NCBI GenBank assembly: GCA_004151065.3
Contig: NWUY0300071009.1
Location: 1 to 18,854, forward strand
From: Larix sibirica
Lineage: Eukaryota; Streptophyta; Pinopsida; Pinales; Pinaceae
Length of the DNA stretch: 18,854 bases
Reading direction: 5' to 3'
A program made the position numbers and the translations under genes. Of the stretch, positions 1-10,415 are shown piece by piece (the stretch's first letter is position 1; each line of letters opens with the position of its first letter). The notes beneath the pieces were generated by a model. The model made no database searches and had not been told where the DNA came from. It saw nothing but the letters and a program-made list of their open reading frames with translations.

Positions 1-7
1 CCTCCAA

Positions 8-299
8 TATCATTGTCATCTCTAGGTTCCTCATAAACATCTCCATCATCATCTTCTTCTTCTTCATCATCATCAACACCATCTTCTTCTTCATCACCAT
101 CTTCATCATCATCAACATCTTCATCACCATCACCACCATCATCATCATCATCTCATCATCACCATCATCATCCTCATCACCATCGTCATCATCATCATCA
201 TCACCATCATCCTCATCATCATCATCAACATCTTCATCATCATCACCACCACCATCATCATCATCATCATCACATCATCATCATCATCATCATCATTGT
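8..299. repeat. Trinucleotide microsatellite (CAT/ATC, with CTT and ACC variants)
   Basis: Almost the whole stretch is built from CAT/ATC triplets, interrupted by CTT runs and by CAC/ACC variants. The complementary strand reads as GAT/ATG repeats. The triplets are imperfect, so this is an old compound microsatellite and not a freshly expanded one. It has no open coding context, because the repeat also drifts in phase (for example near 150-156). It abuts the 356-bp satellite array directly at about position 300. Assembly length across such a stretch is unreliable. Confidence 0.95.
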
Positions 300-2245
300 T
301 GTATGAGCACTGAATTATAGCTATGAATGCCCCTGCATTATGTGTCTCATGTCCGGAAGCATCTTCTATTATGCAAGATGAGAAACTATAGTTTTTCTCA
401 ATGGGTCACAATGTAATTTTCGCATTAAGGGTTCAAATTGGATAAAATCGACGGCGAGAGACCCAATATGGCATCATCACCTTTACTAGGCCTAGACACA
501 CATGTTCAAACTCATGGAACTCTATTTTTCTGCTCGGTTACAATTTTAGGCCATTTGAGCAATTTCCCATATAACCTTAAATGGCCTTGGAAAGTGAGTT
601 GGAACACCCCACAAAATACAAATCATGAGTTTGATCACCAAACCGTCATCTCCATTATATTTTGGGAATCATATTATAGCTAGGGATTCCCTCATCTTGC
701 GATCCCGATGACCAGAAGTAGCCTTTGTATGGAAAGAGGAGAAACTAGGGTTTTTCTCAATGAGTCACAATGCAATTTTTGCATCAAGGGGTCAAACTGG
801 ATAAAATTGATCGCGATAGACACAATATGCATGATCACCTTTTCTAGGCCTAGAAACACATGTTCAAACTCACAAAAATCTATTATGATTCTCAGCTATG
901 ATTTTAGGCCCTATGAACAATTTCCCATATGTCCCTAAATGGCCTTGACAAGCGAGTTGGAACACCCAAAAAAAAATGCTAGTCTGATCTCAAAACCATA
1001 AGCTCCATTGGATTATGGCCATCATATTAAAACTAGGGATTCCCTCGTATTGTGATCCCCATGTCTAGAAGAATCCTCTGTATACCAAGAGGAGAAACTA
1101 GGGTTTTTCTCAATGGGTCACAATGCAACTTTTCCATCGAGGAGTCAAATTGGATAAACTCAATCACAAGAGACCCAATATGGAATGATAATCCTTTCTA
1201 TGCCTAGATACACATGTTCAAACTCATAAAACTCTATTATGTTGGTCAGTTATGATTTTAGGTCCTATGAGCAATTTCCCTATGTCCCTAAATCACCTTG
1301 GCAAGCGAGTTGGAACACCCCACAAAATAGAAATTGTGAGTCTGATCACCAAACTGTCAACTTTGTTAGATTCCAGGCATTGGATCACAGCTAGGGATGT
1401 TCTCATCTCACAATCCCCATCCCTAAATGTCGATTTTGTATGGAGAGAGGAGAAACTAGGGTTTTTCTCAATGGGTCACAATGCAAAATTTGCATCAAGT
1501 GATACAATTGATGGTGAGAGCCCTAGTATGGAATGATCACCTTTGCTAGGCCTAGACACACATTTTCAAACTCATGGAACTCTATTATGCTTCTCGGTTA
1601 CGGTTTTAGGCCCTATAAGCAATTTCCCATATGTCCCTAAATGGCCTTGGGAAGCGAGTTGGAAAACCCCAAAAAACACAAACCATGAGTTTGATTTCCA
1701 AATTGTCAACTCCATTGGATTTTGGGCATCGAAACACAACTAGTTATGTATTCCTCTTGGGAGCCCCATTTCCGAAAGTAGCCTTTGTATGGAAAGAGGA
1801 GAAACTAGGGTTTTCCTCAATGGGTCACAATGCAATTTTTGCATCGAGGGTTCAAATTGGATAAACTCTATGGAAAGAGACCTAGTATGGAATGATCACC
1901 TTTTCTTTTCCTCTACATACATGCTCAAACTCATGAAACTCTATTATGTTGCTTGATTACGATTTTAGGCCCTATGAGAAATTTCCCATATGTCCCTAAA
2001 TGGCCTTGGCAAGTGAGTTGGAACACACCACAAAAAAAAAATCTTGAGTCTGATCTCCAAACCCTCACCTCCATTAGATTTCTGACATTGAATTAAATCT
2101 ATGGATTCCCTCATCTTGCGCTCTCCATGGCCAGAAGTAGCCTCTATATGGTGATAGGAGAAACTAGGGTTTTACTCAATGGGTCACAATGCAATTTTTC
2201 CATCGAGGGTTGAAATTGGATAAACTTGATGGTAAGAGCCTATAT
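300..2245. repeat. Tandem satellite array, unit about 356 bp, about 5.5 copies
   Basis: One landmark, GAGAAACTA followed by GGGTTTTTCTCAATGGGTCA, recurs at 380, 739, 1092, 1450, 1799 and 2158. This gives unit lengths of 359, 353, 358, 349 and 359 bp. Each unit also carries a CAATTTCCCATATG-like block followed by CCCTAAATGGCCTTGG and GCGAGTTGGAAC. Most units hold a small dyad, ATGCAA-TTT-TTGCAT, just after the landmark. The first unit begins partway through, at the end of the microsatellite, and the last decays after about 2245. Copies differ by many substitutions and small indels, so the array is old. Short ORFs inside it (for example 438-683 and 1631-1864) are readings of the repeat and carry no recognisable protein domain. 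Confidence 0.93.
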
Positions 2246-3477
2246 ATCAACACACCTAAAGGAAGGGATATCCTATGTCGAAAATAATCACAATATGGAT
2301 TTGATGTCAAATTAGGGCTAATGAAAGTAGTGATCAAGCAAATGTTCCAAGTTCCAAATTGATCTTTGTAGAGTTTTCAATGGTTAAATGAGTGTGGAAG
2401 GGGTATGATTTTGAGGTATGCTCACGGTTAAATAATTTTAAGGTGATTAAAAGAGAAATTTGGAGTACTTGTAATATCTCATTCAAGTGTTGAGATTAAG
2501 GTGATTAATGATTATGAAGTACTTGTAATATCTTACTCCAGGATTGATATTAAAACTTTTATATGTTGCACGAGTAAATTAATGGTGTGATTGGAACTTA
2601 TGCAAGGACATATACTATTATACTTGTTTAAATGTCAATATGAGTCCCATGAGTCACAAAATTTAGATCATGAACATTTATAGTGAAGGATTCATATAAA
2701 TCTTAGTATGGTCAACAGGATAAGGACTCATATGTATGACGATGATGATCGATGAAGGGGGAACATGGTGCAACCAACCAGTTTGAGCAAGAGCAAGTTA
2801 CAATAGCATAATTCAATAGCATTGAACAAGATTACATCATACTTCATTGGAATTTGTTAACTTACACAATCAACAATTTTGGAATTGGTCCCTTCATTTA
2901 GTACTCAATAAAAATTATACACATCCTAGACTACATCATCATCAAAATATACATATTGGCATACATCGTCAAATAATTATAATACATCAATGAATCTCCA
3001 ACAACCAAGTGAAAAATATCTTTGCTAATATGGCATGTAAAGGAATACATATATAAATAGAACATGCCCCAAGACCACGTGTGGTCCTAGGTGGTAGCCA
3101 CCAATGACAAAAATGGTTCAATGGCTTATGTCATTGGACCTTATGCAACTAAATAAATAAAGTCTATATAATAACCATGTCATTGGGCCTCAAGGTCACC
3201 TCCCCTTTCCTAGATGCCAAAAATATTTCCAATGCCATCGGTCTCTTCAGTACAATGAGTAAAATACCATGTCTTATTAACAAAACCATTTCTTTCTTGC
3301 TAAAATGAGTGTTGTTTTCTTGATTCCAAGCATTTGACAAAATAGTTCCACCTTTTTCTAGTTCATTGGAGGCCCATTTTGATTGTTGGTGTTTCATGTG
3401 CCTATGAAGGTTCCTATCACCTAGGCATAGAGAAGAGAAATAGTGTCATACACATGCATTGAAGTAGAAATAGTCAC
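2246..3477. other. Unassigned AT-rich intergenic DNA
   Basis: I see no gene here. The only ORF of note is a 77-codon minus-strand frame at 3164-3397. It has no domain I recognise and no supporting neighbours, so I treat it as chance or as an unidentifiable relic. The stretch contains one 58-bp tandem duplication, listed separately. Otherwise it is plain low-GC sequence without clear transposon termini. Confidence 0.6.
2440..2555. repeat. 58-bp tandem duplication
   Basis: AAGGTGATTAA begins at 2440 and again at 2498. Both are followed by AGTACTTGTAATATCT, then a diverged tail ending in ATTAA. The two copies are head to tail with no spacer and differ at several positions. Confidence 0.8.
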
Positions 3478-3633
3478 GTGTATACAAAATAGTACATAAA
3501 ATAACATTTGTACCACATAACCATAAATAATACAAAAATTAACATGCATACAACATAGCTAGAAATAGTACAAAAAATAACATGCATACTGCATATCTAA
3601 AAATATTATAAAAAATAACATGTCGCATACCAC
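3478..3633. repeat. 38-bp minisatellite, about 4 units
   Basis: Units carry the core ATAGTACAAAAAATAACATGCATAC with variation. Clear unit starts (CATA...) lie at 3516, 3554 and 3592, giving a constant 38-bp period. A more diverged unit sits before them, from about 3478. The array contains no ORF. Confidence 0.8.
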
Positions 3634-4109
3634 ATACTGACTACCTACCTATCGGCATTCAAGTATACCATCACCATCACTTCTAATACTAATGGTATCC
3701 ATTAACTTCTCATGCTCACAATAAGGTAAGAAGTATCATACCTTTGATGATTTCTTCGTTGACATTGTTTGTAGTTGGATGTTTGTACCAACAACTAAGT
3801 TTTTATAACGGTATACAAAATCACTTGGTCTATAATCTTTATATACATACCCTTTTTTCTTCCATGTTCTTTCATCATGTGTCAAATATTCTCCTTTAAT
3901 AACGATTAACCCAATCAGAAAATCAATGCCCTTAGAGTCCGTTAATAAGACATTTAGGGTCTACTTTCCCTCTATGCAACATCCTAGACAATAGTCAGTG
4001 CCCCATTCATTACCCTTAGAGGAAACCACTATGTATATATTCCTTGAAAAAATTAAGTCACAACATGTGATTCCACTAAATAAATGAAGCATACTACATT
4101 CTTGCTAGT
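3634..4109. other. Unassigned AT-rich sequence
   Basis: No ORF, repeat or RNA-like structure stands out. It directly follows the 38-bp minisatellite and precedes the 3' end of the minus-strand transposase relic. It may be that element's non-coding flank, but I see no terminal inverted repeat to prove it. Confidence 0.5.
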
Positions 4110-4293
4110 TAATAAAAATACATAAAATGTTAGTTGAACCTGGTTGTACGAGATCTGATATGTCAACATAATATAGTGACATACTTGATTGGTCCTTTTC
4201 TAGCTAGAATAATTCCAAACTTATACATTGATTGATAGGGATAGATACACGATCCCAATCATCAACCCATGTTGTGGATTCACAATCTTCCCA

Positions 4294-4557
4294 TTCATTA
4301 CCACTGCATGGACCACAGAAGCAAGAGAGATTTCTCATCCATATTTCAACTATAACATTGTCTGAAATTTTATCTGAATAAAATCCATGAGTGCCCTGGA
4401 TTGTTTTTCATTCATATAACTATGATTGATCTACATTGACCACCTCTCAAAATTTTCTATGTACGTGTTCACGTCTTTTTTCTCCCTCTCCCATAACCGA
4501 AGAACAACATTCAACAATGGATTTTGCATCTTGAATGAGGGAAATGTTTGTGAGATT
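4294..4557 (-). repeat. Duplicated transposase C-terminal segment, copy 1
   Basis: This segment matches 4957-5220 at a constant offset of 663 bp. Shared landmarks are CACAGAAGCAAG (4314 and 4977), CATATTTCAACTATA, ACATTGACCACCTC, and TCAACAATGGATTTTGCA (4511 and 5174). On the minus strand it encodes AKSIVECCSSVMGEG through SCFCGPCSGNE. The frame is broken by a stop where copy 2 has tryptophan in FWEVV. Confidence 0.85.
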
Positions 4558-4956
4558 CATTTCTTTCCTGCACAATGTAGTCTTGATGCAGGCACCTACT
4601 CCATCATGTTCCTCTTTTCCATGTCTGGTCTAGAAATAGTTTGAAATACGTGGTACTTTTATTCTTTTGTGTAGCATGCACAACCATTGGAATACACAAG
4701 CATTCTTGAACTGGCTTGTGCACCCATTGGACCAAATCTAATGTTGATCCATATTTATGTTATTCTTCTTCAAGTTACCATAGAAAATATGAAAGCAATG
4801 TTGTACGTACACTAAGTCATGGCACCTATCACCACTTATGCAGAAGTGAAATTCCTTCAAAATAACTCTATTGTCATCACTGTTATCTAGACCATGCCTG
4901 TAAGTGATATGGTGGGAAGAACCTGCTGTTATACCTCCATATTTCACAGTGTCGCN

Positions 4957-5220
4957 TTCATTACTACTACATGGATCACAGAAGCAAGACAACTTTTTCG
5001 TCCATATTTCAACTATAGGATTTTCTAATGTTCTAACTGAATGAAATACACAAGTCCTCTAGATTTTCTTGCATTCATACAATTTTCATTGTTTTACATT
5101 GACCACCTCCCAAAAATATTTATGTACATGATGGTGTCTTTGTGCTCCCTCCCCCATAACCGAAGAACACCATTCAACAATGGATTTTGCAGCTTGAATG
5201 AGGGAAATGTTTGTGAAATA
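4957..5220 (-). repeat. Duplicated transposase C-terminal segment, copy 2
   Basis: This is the second copy of the 4294-4557 segment, lying upstream of the middle part of the transposase on the minus strand. It encodes AKSIVEWCSSVMGEG, FWEVVNV, and WTKKLSCFCDPCSSNE. An unresolved base sits at 4956, exactly where the copy ends and the sequence changes to the middle part. That junction could therefore be a real breakpoint or an assembly weakness. Confidence 0.85.
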
Positions 5221-5231
5221 TTTAGTTATAA

Positions 5232-6604
5232 ATAAAAATAGATTTCATATAAAATGGTTTGATAAGATCAATGTAAAAATAAATATTTTTTGTTATAACT
5301 CTCTACCTTTTCAATTTTCATATAAGACTTATCAAAACTCTTTTTAAGAGCCTTCCATTGACTTGGACCAATATACTTCCTTTAAATTGGATAAATTTTC
5401 TATGGAAATGATTGAAAACGCTACCAATGAAGACTCATATAGGGGAGAGGAGCCAATAGTTGCACGAGGGAGCAGTAGTGGAGATAGAAATGGTGTTGGC
5501 TAACCTCAATCTTGGAAATACTAGCTACCATGAGTGGTTCATAAAAGTACTTTATGTACAATTCATGGTCAATATTTTTCATTCTTCTAAAACTATTTAT
5601 CAAAACCATTTCTTCTACATTTTGAAATAAAATAAATATTTGATGTTTGAAATTTCATTTTAAGTCACATCCAATTTTAAACCACATCAATTTGTTCGTG
5701 CCCATTGGTCCCGACCAAAAATACACTAGAACACATTAAGACTAGACAACTTAGAACTTTGTGAATGATGTGGAATCAATTTGGATTCGTCACACCTCAA
5801 AACTCATATAGTTAGATAAAAAACACTCCAAAATATATGTGATAAAAATTTGGAAGAAAAAAGAATTTAAGAACATGGATAATTAAGTTACATAAAAAAA
5901 ATGGTAAAAAAGATGCACCACTGCTAACTCCTTTCCCTATACACTTTGTTTTCACCTCAAGGTTCTCATTATGCTTTATGAACAAAGTACATCTTTAACT
6001 CAGAAAATATTCTTTTAACACAACCGTTTTTCATGAATTTATAAGTGTACATTTTCAATCACCTATTTATTAAAGTGCTCATTCATGCATTTTTAATTAC
6101 CAAGGGGTAATATCCTTAGTAGAAAACTCTTTTTAAATGATTATGGTACTCCATATGAAGAGATGATCAACATGCAATAGTTTAAAATACACATAACTAC
6201 ACTTATTTATTTTTAAATTATTTTATATGTATTAATAATTCATCTCCGAACAATGTCACAAGTATTAGATTTGTATGTTTTCTTTATTTGAAAGCTTGTT
6301 TCATGGAATTTATTGTATTTTATGTGCTCGGATTCTAAACATATTTTCACCATATATACTCATTTTGATTGATACATTGAATTTTTAATGCCTTCCAAAC
6401 TAACATAAAAAGGAGTTGATTACTATATCTTATTTATTATTATGAATTAATATCTCTCTAAAAGTAATTTCTGCATAACATTCAATGAAGGAAAAACAAA
6501 GTGTTTGTTATTTATTTTTATACTTCTACCATGGTTTCATTTTTTTAAACTTTTAATATGAAAGGTTTATACCACCAACCATCCTCTATTGATCTTAGTG
6601 ATTA
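5232..6604. repeat. Long dispersed direct repeat, left copy (about 1.37 kb)
   Basis: The segment is colinear with 11962-13072. Shared landmarks include AAGATCAATGTAAAAA, ATAACTCTCTAC, TTGACTTGGACCAATATACT, ATACACTTTGTTTT, AATTACCAAGGGGTA, ACACTTATTTATTTTTAAAT, ATGCCTTCCA, and CTTTTAATATGAAA near the right end. This copy has about 500 bp (roughly 5427-5935) without a counterpart in the other copy. No long ORF is present; the frame at 5421-5609 lies in the extra block. The edges lack a clear TG...CA pair, so it is not proven to be an LTR. Confidence 0.8.
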
Positions 6605-7713
6605 TGTAGAATACTTAGCACCATAGGCACATGGATAGTAAGCATAAGACATATTGTTGTAGAAGAAGTCTAGAGCTATGAGGTGAGATAGTATGGAATC
6701 TGGCAAGTAGGATTGAAAGGACAACTTATAGGCAAGGTTAAATGGTACTCCAAGGAGAGGGTGGAGGAAAAATTTACTCACCGTACTAAGTAAAAGATTT
6801 TGGGGACCAAAACCTTGCCAAAATGGATAGGTGTGATCCGAAATGGATCAATTTATAATTTTTTATTTATTTGGATATTTTGGGGTCATAAGATTGGATG
6901 AATTGGTTTGTAGGGACCATTTTACAATAAGTTTTCATTGTGCACACTTGGGGTCCACAACCATCTGAGGCATGTTTGAGGGTTTAAATGACATTTTTTG
7001 GGTTAAAAACCCATCGATAGTGCTATGGGACATGAAAAAATTCTAAACACAAAGAAATTTCCAGCGATCTAAACATCGCCTCAATCGAAGTCGATATGAA
7101 GAAGGTATGCCTCCCATAAGTTGACACATCTAGATGACCATAATGGTTCCGAGTGGATTCCACATCAATTGTTATTTCTCGCACATGTGGATATAGTCAC
7201 ATGTGTACATACGAGAACATTCTATAAGATCCAAAACCCTAACCCTAAACAATAATCGAGGCATGTATAAACCATAATATTAACCCTAAACAAGTATCAA
7301 GCTATGTGAAATATCAAGCTATTAGGGAAAGAAGGGGTTCCATTTTCTATTGTATTGTTCCATAAATGAGAAGAAGTAAGGGTTGAATGTGAAGCATAAT
7401 AGATGGAGTAATAGATTCTATAGTAGCCATTTGGGAACAATGTCCTATGTAACTCCATAGCGCTCGTATCAATTTCCTTTTGTATTTGTATTCTACATAA
7501 GAAGGTAATCCATAGTATTCATTTCAACTAGGATTTTATACATAGGGGTTGTCCCAAGATATATTGTATGTTGAATGCATGTGAATTGTGTATTCCTTGT
7601 TCTATAATTTCTCTTACAATTATAAAAATAAATGAATTAAAATAACTAGTAGTAAGTTCTATTAAGACGAATAGTTCCAGTGGAATATCTATGACAATTT
7701 ACGGATCAAAAAT
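6605..7713. other. Unassigned sequence, possibly retroelement-derived
   Basis: No ORF of note is present. A short telomere-like stretch, AACCCTAACCCTAAAC, lies at 7235-7250, with another CCCTAAAC near 7284. The part from about 7360 to 7630 has the look of a retrotransposon LTR in plus orientation, with a run ending in TTCTCTTACAAT, but I could not find a partner LTR or a primer-binding site. This call stays open. Confidence 0.35.
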
Positions 7714-8263
7714 ACTAGTCACCATTTTCTGATTGCATAGTTGATGCAATAAGTAATAATTTAAATGACCAAATTTCTCATGTCAATTTTTTCTCAAGTC
7801 ATCACTATGAGAACTAAACACCAAGGGAAAAGGTGATGACCCAAATTTGTTGAATCTATACAACCTGGTAATATTATCAATAATTCCAGTATCTAGGACA
7901 TGCTTAAGATCTTTGAAATCCTTGATTACAACATGGTCAGGTGTAAAGTCTACAATATACCTTCATCAGAATGAGTGATTTGATAGACTAACAACAAATT
8001 GCATGAAATTCTTGGAACATATAATACATCATTGAATTGACCATCATCTAGTTAAACTGTTCCAGCTCCTACAACACTTAGAGATNAATCAAAGAATCAC
8101 AAAAAGATTCAAGAGTGGGTTCTACATAATTAGTCCCCAAAGATTATTTCATTAAGTAAAAGATAGATACAAAAATAGAATAGGTATGTAGACCAAGCTT
8201 GGAGAGAATGGCATCAATACAATGCTTTTATGGCTTAGCCATTTTATATTCTTCAACTAGCAT
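7714..8263 (-). pseudogene. Ty1/Copia gag-pol relic, internally deleted
   Basis: Minus-strand translation from 8263 gives MLVEEYKMAKP, then after a stop KHCIDAILSKLG and SIFVSIFY, then YVEPTLESFCDSLI. This resembles the C-terminal part of a plant Copia gag (UBN2-like). It jumps directly to LDDGQFNDVLYVPRISCNL (about 8045-7985), the end of the Copia protease region. After frameshifts come DHVVIKDFKDLKHVL and HEKFGHLN with HQLCNQKMV (7782-7715), the GAG-pre-integrase domain. The zinc knuckle and the protease active-site DTG/DSG segment are missing between the first two blocks, and integrase, reverse transcriptase and RNase H are absent after the last. The tryptophan usual before HEKFGH is a stop. 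The element is dead. An unresolved base lies at 8086. Confidence 0.75.
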
Positions 8264-8555
8264 TATAAGGGTATTGAATTTAGATATATAGTATTGATTG
8301 TATTGAATGTAAAAAAACTCACATGGATTTAAAGCAACCAACTCATTTTCAATCCGGTGACCTGGAATCTCTTTGTGTATACAAAACACAATTTCCAACT
8401 CTTCCTAAGCCTTATCTGGCTCATCAATTCCTTGAAGGTGGAATCATTACAAATTATAAATTTCTATCTTGATTAATCCATGGGACTAATCACAGGCCAA
8501 TATTTCATTTTCTTATCATCATTAGTTGGTTAAGTTTATTTTCCTAAGATAATCT
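8264..8555. other. Probable upstream extension of the Copia relic
   Basis: No continuous frame can be read. It lies just upstream, on the minus strand, of the gag block and is probably its decayed N-terminal part, but I could not match residues with confidence. Confidence 0.3.
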
Positions 8556-8662
8556 AGTAGTGTCCCCTACTTCATAAGACATACTCTATATGTTATTTCC
8601 ATGATAATGAGTAGTGTCCCCTACTTCATAAGACATACTCTATATGTTATTTCCATGATAAT
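8556..8662. repeat. Perfect 53-bp tandem duplication (period 54)
   Basis: The 53 bases from AGTAGTGTCCCC to CCATGATAAT at 8556-8608 are repeated without a single difference at 8610-8662, one base apart. Every other duplication in the window is diverged, so this one is either recent or an assembly artefact. Confidence 0.95.
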
Positions 8663-9050
8663 TAGTTGGCATTGGTAAGAGGAATATCACATGGAGAGGC
8701 CATATGGTAATACACATTTAATATGGATTCAAAATGGACATTGATGATCTAGATGCCAAGATCTAAAAAAAATAGGCATTTTGAAAAAGAAAAATGGCAC
8801 TAGAAATGGGATCCAAAAATCGAAGTTATTCCCTTTTGAAAAAAGGTATAAAAAAGAGCCAATGAGCCATGTGGTAGGAAATGTTGATCCACGTGGCGAT
8901 GGGATAAACAAGAATACAATAAAGAACCCCCCTTATTAACTTTTCCAATAAGATAACTTTTATAAAGAAGTTTATTTAAATTAAGTGGAAATAACTTTTA
9001 AAATGTAGTTACTTCATAACTTAAAGTTACATGAACTTTTACAAAAAGTA
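8663..9050. other. Unassigned AT-rich sequence
   Basis: I see no gene here. A 60-codon minus-strand frame at 8729-8911 is low-complexity (Phe-, Pro- and Ser-rich) and not credible. From about 8945 there are repeated AACTTTTA and AGTTAC words, possibly the 3' part of the SINE-like relic that follows. Confidence 0.45.
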
Positions 9051-9130
9051 ACAAAAATAAGGATTTGAACACACGACCTCTTAATTTTTAAATTAAATTT
9101 CAACCAATTCATCTAAGTTAAGGATTTAGT
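9051..9130 (-). mobile_element. tRNA-derived SINE-like relic (box A and box B)
   Basis: On the minus strand, TAGATGAATTGG (9115-9104) fits a degenerate RNA polymerase III box A. About 30 bp further, GGTCGTGTGTTCAAATCC (9078-9061) carries a near-consensus box B (GTTCAAATC). The order and spacing fit a tRNA-derived promoter. The intervening sequence is AT-rich and does not fold as a functional tRNA, so a SINE head or old tRNA-like relic is more likely. No target-site duplication was identified. Confidence 0.45.
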
Positions 9131-9153
9131 AATATTATGGAGGAGAATGGGTT

Positions 9154-9174
9154 TTTTGTTGTTGTTGTTGTTAT
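9154..9174. repeat. Short GTT microsatellite
   Basis: About five GTT triplets in a row follow a T-run and end in TTATTAG. It lies next to the SINE-like relic. Confidence 0.8.
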
Positions 9175-10415
9175 TAGAGTGTGCATACCTAAAAAACCTT
9201 ACTTTTTGGCCTACAAGACACTTTAAACAACCACACAAAAACAAAAAATGAAATTTCCAAACTAAAATTTCTTATATTTGGGATTCATCCATAGTTAGTG
9301 TATAAAAAAGTGAGTTTTCTCAGTGTTTCTAGTTTATATAGTTCACATAAAGTACATGGAAAAGAGCATATGCAATAAAAAACAACCCCTAGAGCATAAA
9401 AAACCTAGAATGCAACAAAAGTTGAGGCTGAAATTTGAAAGAATATGATAGAAAAATATAAAAAATGCGTAATTGTAAACAATATAGCTCTAGATCTGGT
9501 AGAATGGTCATATATTGGGAAAAGGGAAACCTTTTTTAGTGAAACAAAAAGTTCTTCCAACTGAAGGAAATGCTCTAAATGCAATGGAGCACCTCTCTTA
9601 TCCTAACATAGTATCAATCATTAGTTCAAAATATATGGAAACAACAGTTCAAAATAACCTTTGATGTAAATGAAAACAACAGTTCAAAATATCAATCATC
9701 AAACGAAGTGGAACTTCATAAGAGATCTGATATCATGATCGACTAACATAGTATATTTCTAGAAGATCAAACACCTTCAACAACCACTCACACAAATAGA
9801 TCATAGATTAGCGCAATGATGTTTTTAAGTGCTTAAAATCATCCAAGAGGGAAATACTCCGCGACCCCAACAAAATAGCTACACGAGGCAATATATTATG
9901 CATAGGAAAATCAATGTTACAATGAATCAATGGCCATTAATATCTAGGTGATCATGAACCATCAAATCACTCTATGTCTAGAACATATCATGACCATCGG
10001 ATTACATATGTACAAATACACACTTTACCTAAAAAAAATTATACCAAGTTGATCTTAACTAACTCCTAAGTGTCTAAATATCCTAATAGTTGGTTCCTAA
10101 TCCCATGCATAAGTGTGATCCACTATGCTGAGGACATCCAATGAGCTCTAGCTTAATCCTAGGGCCCATGTACGATTTCCAATGGACATAATGAAGTAAT
10201 TGAGGGGACTCATCCAAAACCTCGGGGTTGATGCCCATGTGTTGTAGTTAGCAACCCATATCTAACACTAGAGATTCATAACTATTAAGTGGTGTGCCTC
10301 ATATACCCAAGAGGTCAATATGGTGCAAAATAACCTACCAAAGCAAGTGGAACCTCCAACGATTAGGAAAATGATGGAGCCATGAGGAATTCATTTATGT
10401 AGAAAAAGTGTTTAG
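9175..10415. other. Unassigned sequence inside the retroelement-rich interval
   Basis: No ORF, RNA gene or clear repeat array is present. A small direct repeat, AACAACAGTTCAAAATA, occurs twice near 9640-9690. The position, on the minus-strand 3' side of the gag-like frame, makes it likely to be eroded internal sequence of that LTR element, but I could not recover protease, integrase or reverse transcriptase motifs by eye. Confidence 0.4.

Larger units (their letters stand above)
4110..5220 (-). pseudogene. Decayed DNA-transposase-like gene, C-terminal part duplicated
   Basis: Minus-strand translation gives one long frame from about 4992 to 4430, broken by a few stops. In order it contains KEFHFCISGDRCHD and YVQHCFHIF (about 4860-4780), then after a stop WSNGCTSQFKNA (about 4730-4690), then after another stop HGKEEHDGVGACIK (about 4620-4580), then AKSIVECCSSVMGEG. 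A cysteine motif, SCFCGPCSGNEWEDCE, follows near 4330-4280, and the tail runs to about 4110. These blocks match, from memory, a transposase-like protein type seen in repeat-rich plant and animal genomes, with WSDGC..QFK and HGKG..DG.G blocks and a cysteine-rich end. The superfamily name is uncertain. Aspartate in WSDGC is asparagine here. At least three stops (one where copy 2 has tryptophan) mark it as dead. No terminal inverted repeats were found. Confidence 0.7.

Noticed and set aside
438-1864. Series of 66-94 codon plus-strand ORFs in the satellite
   Set aside because: They are the same satellite unit read in differing frames, with no conserved start or stop between units and no domain.
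3164-3397. 77-codon minus-strand ORF
   Set aside because: There is no recognisable domain and no frame continuity beyond its ends; this length is expected by chance in 18 kb.
300-3633. CRISPR-like array
   Set aside because: The repeats are head-to-tail without unique spacers, of satellite or minisatellite size, in plant-type DNA.
9051-9130. Functional tRNA gene
   Set aside because: Boxes A and B are present but the interior is AT-rich and gives no convincing cloverleaf or anticodon arm.
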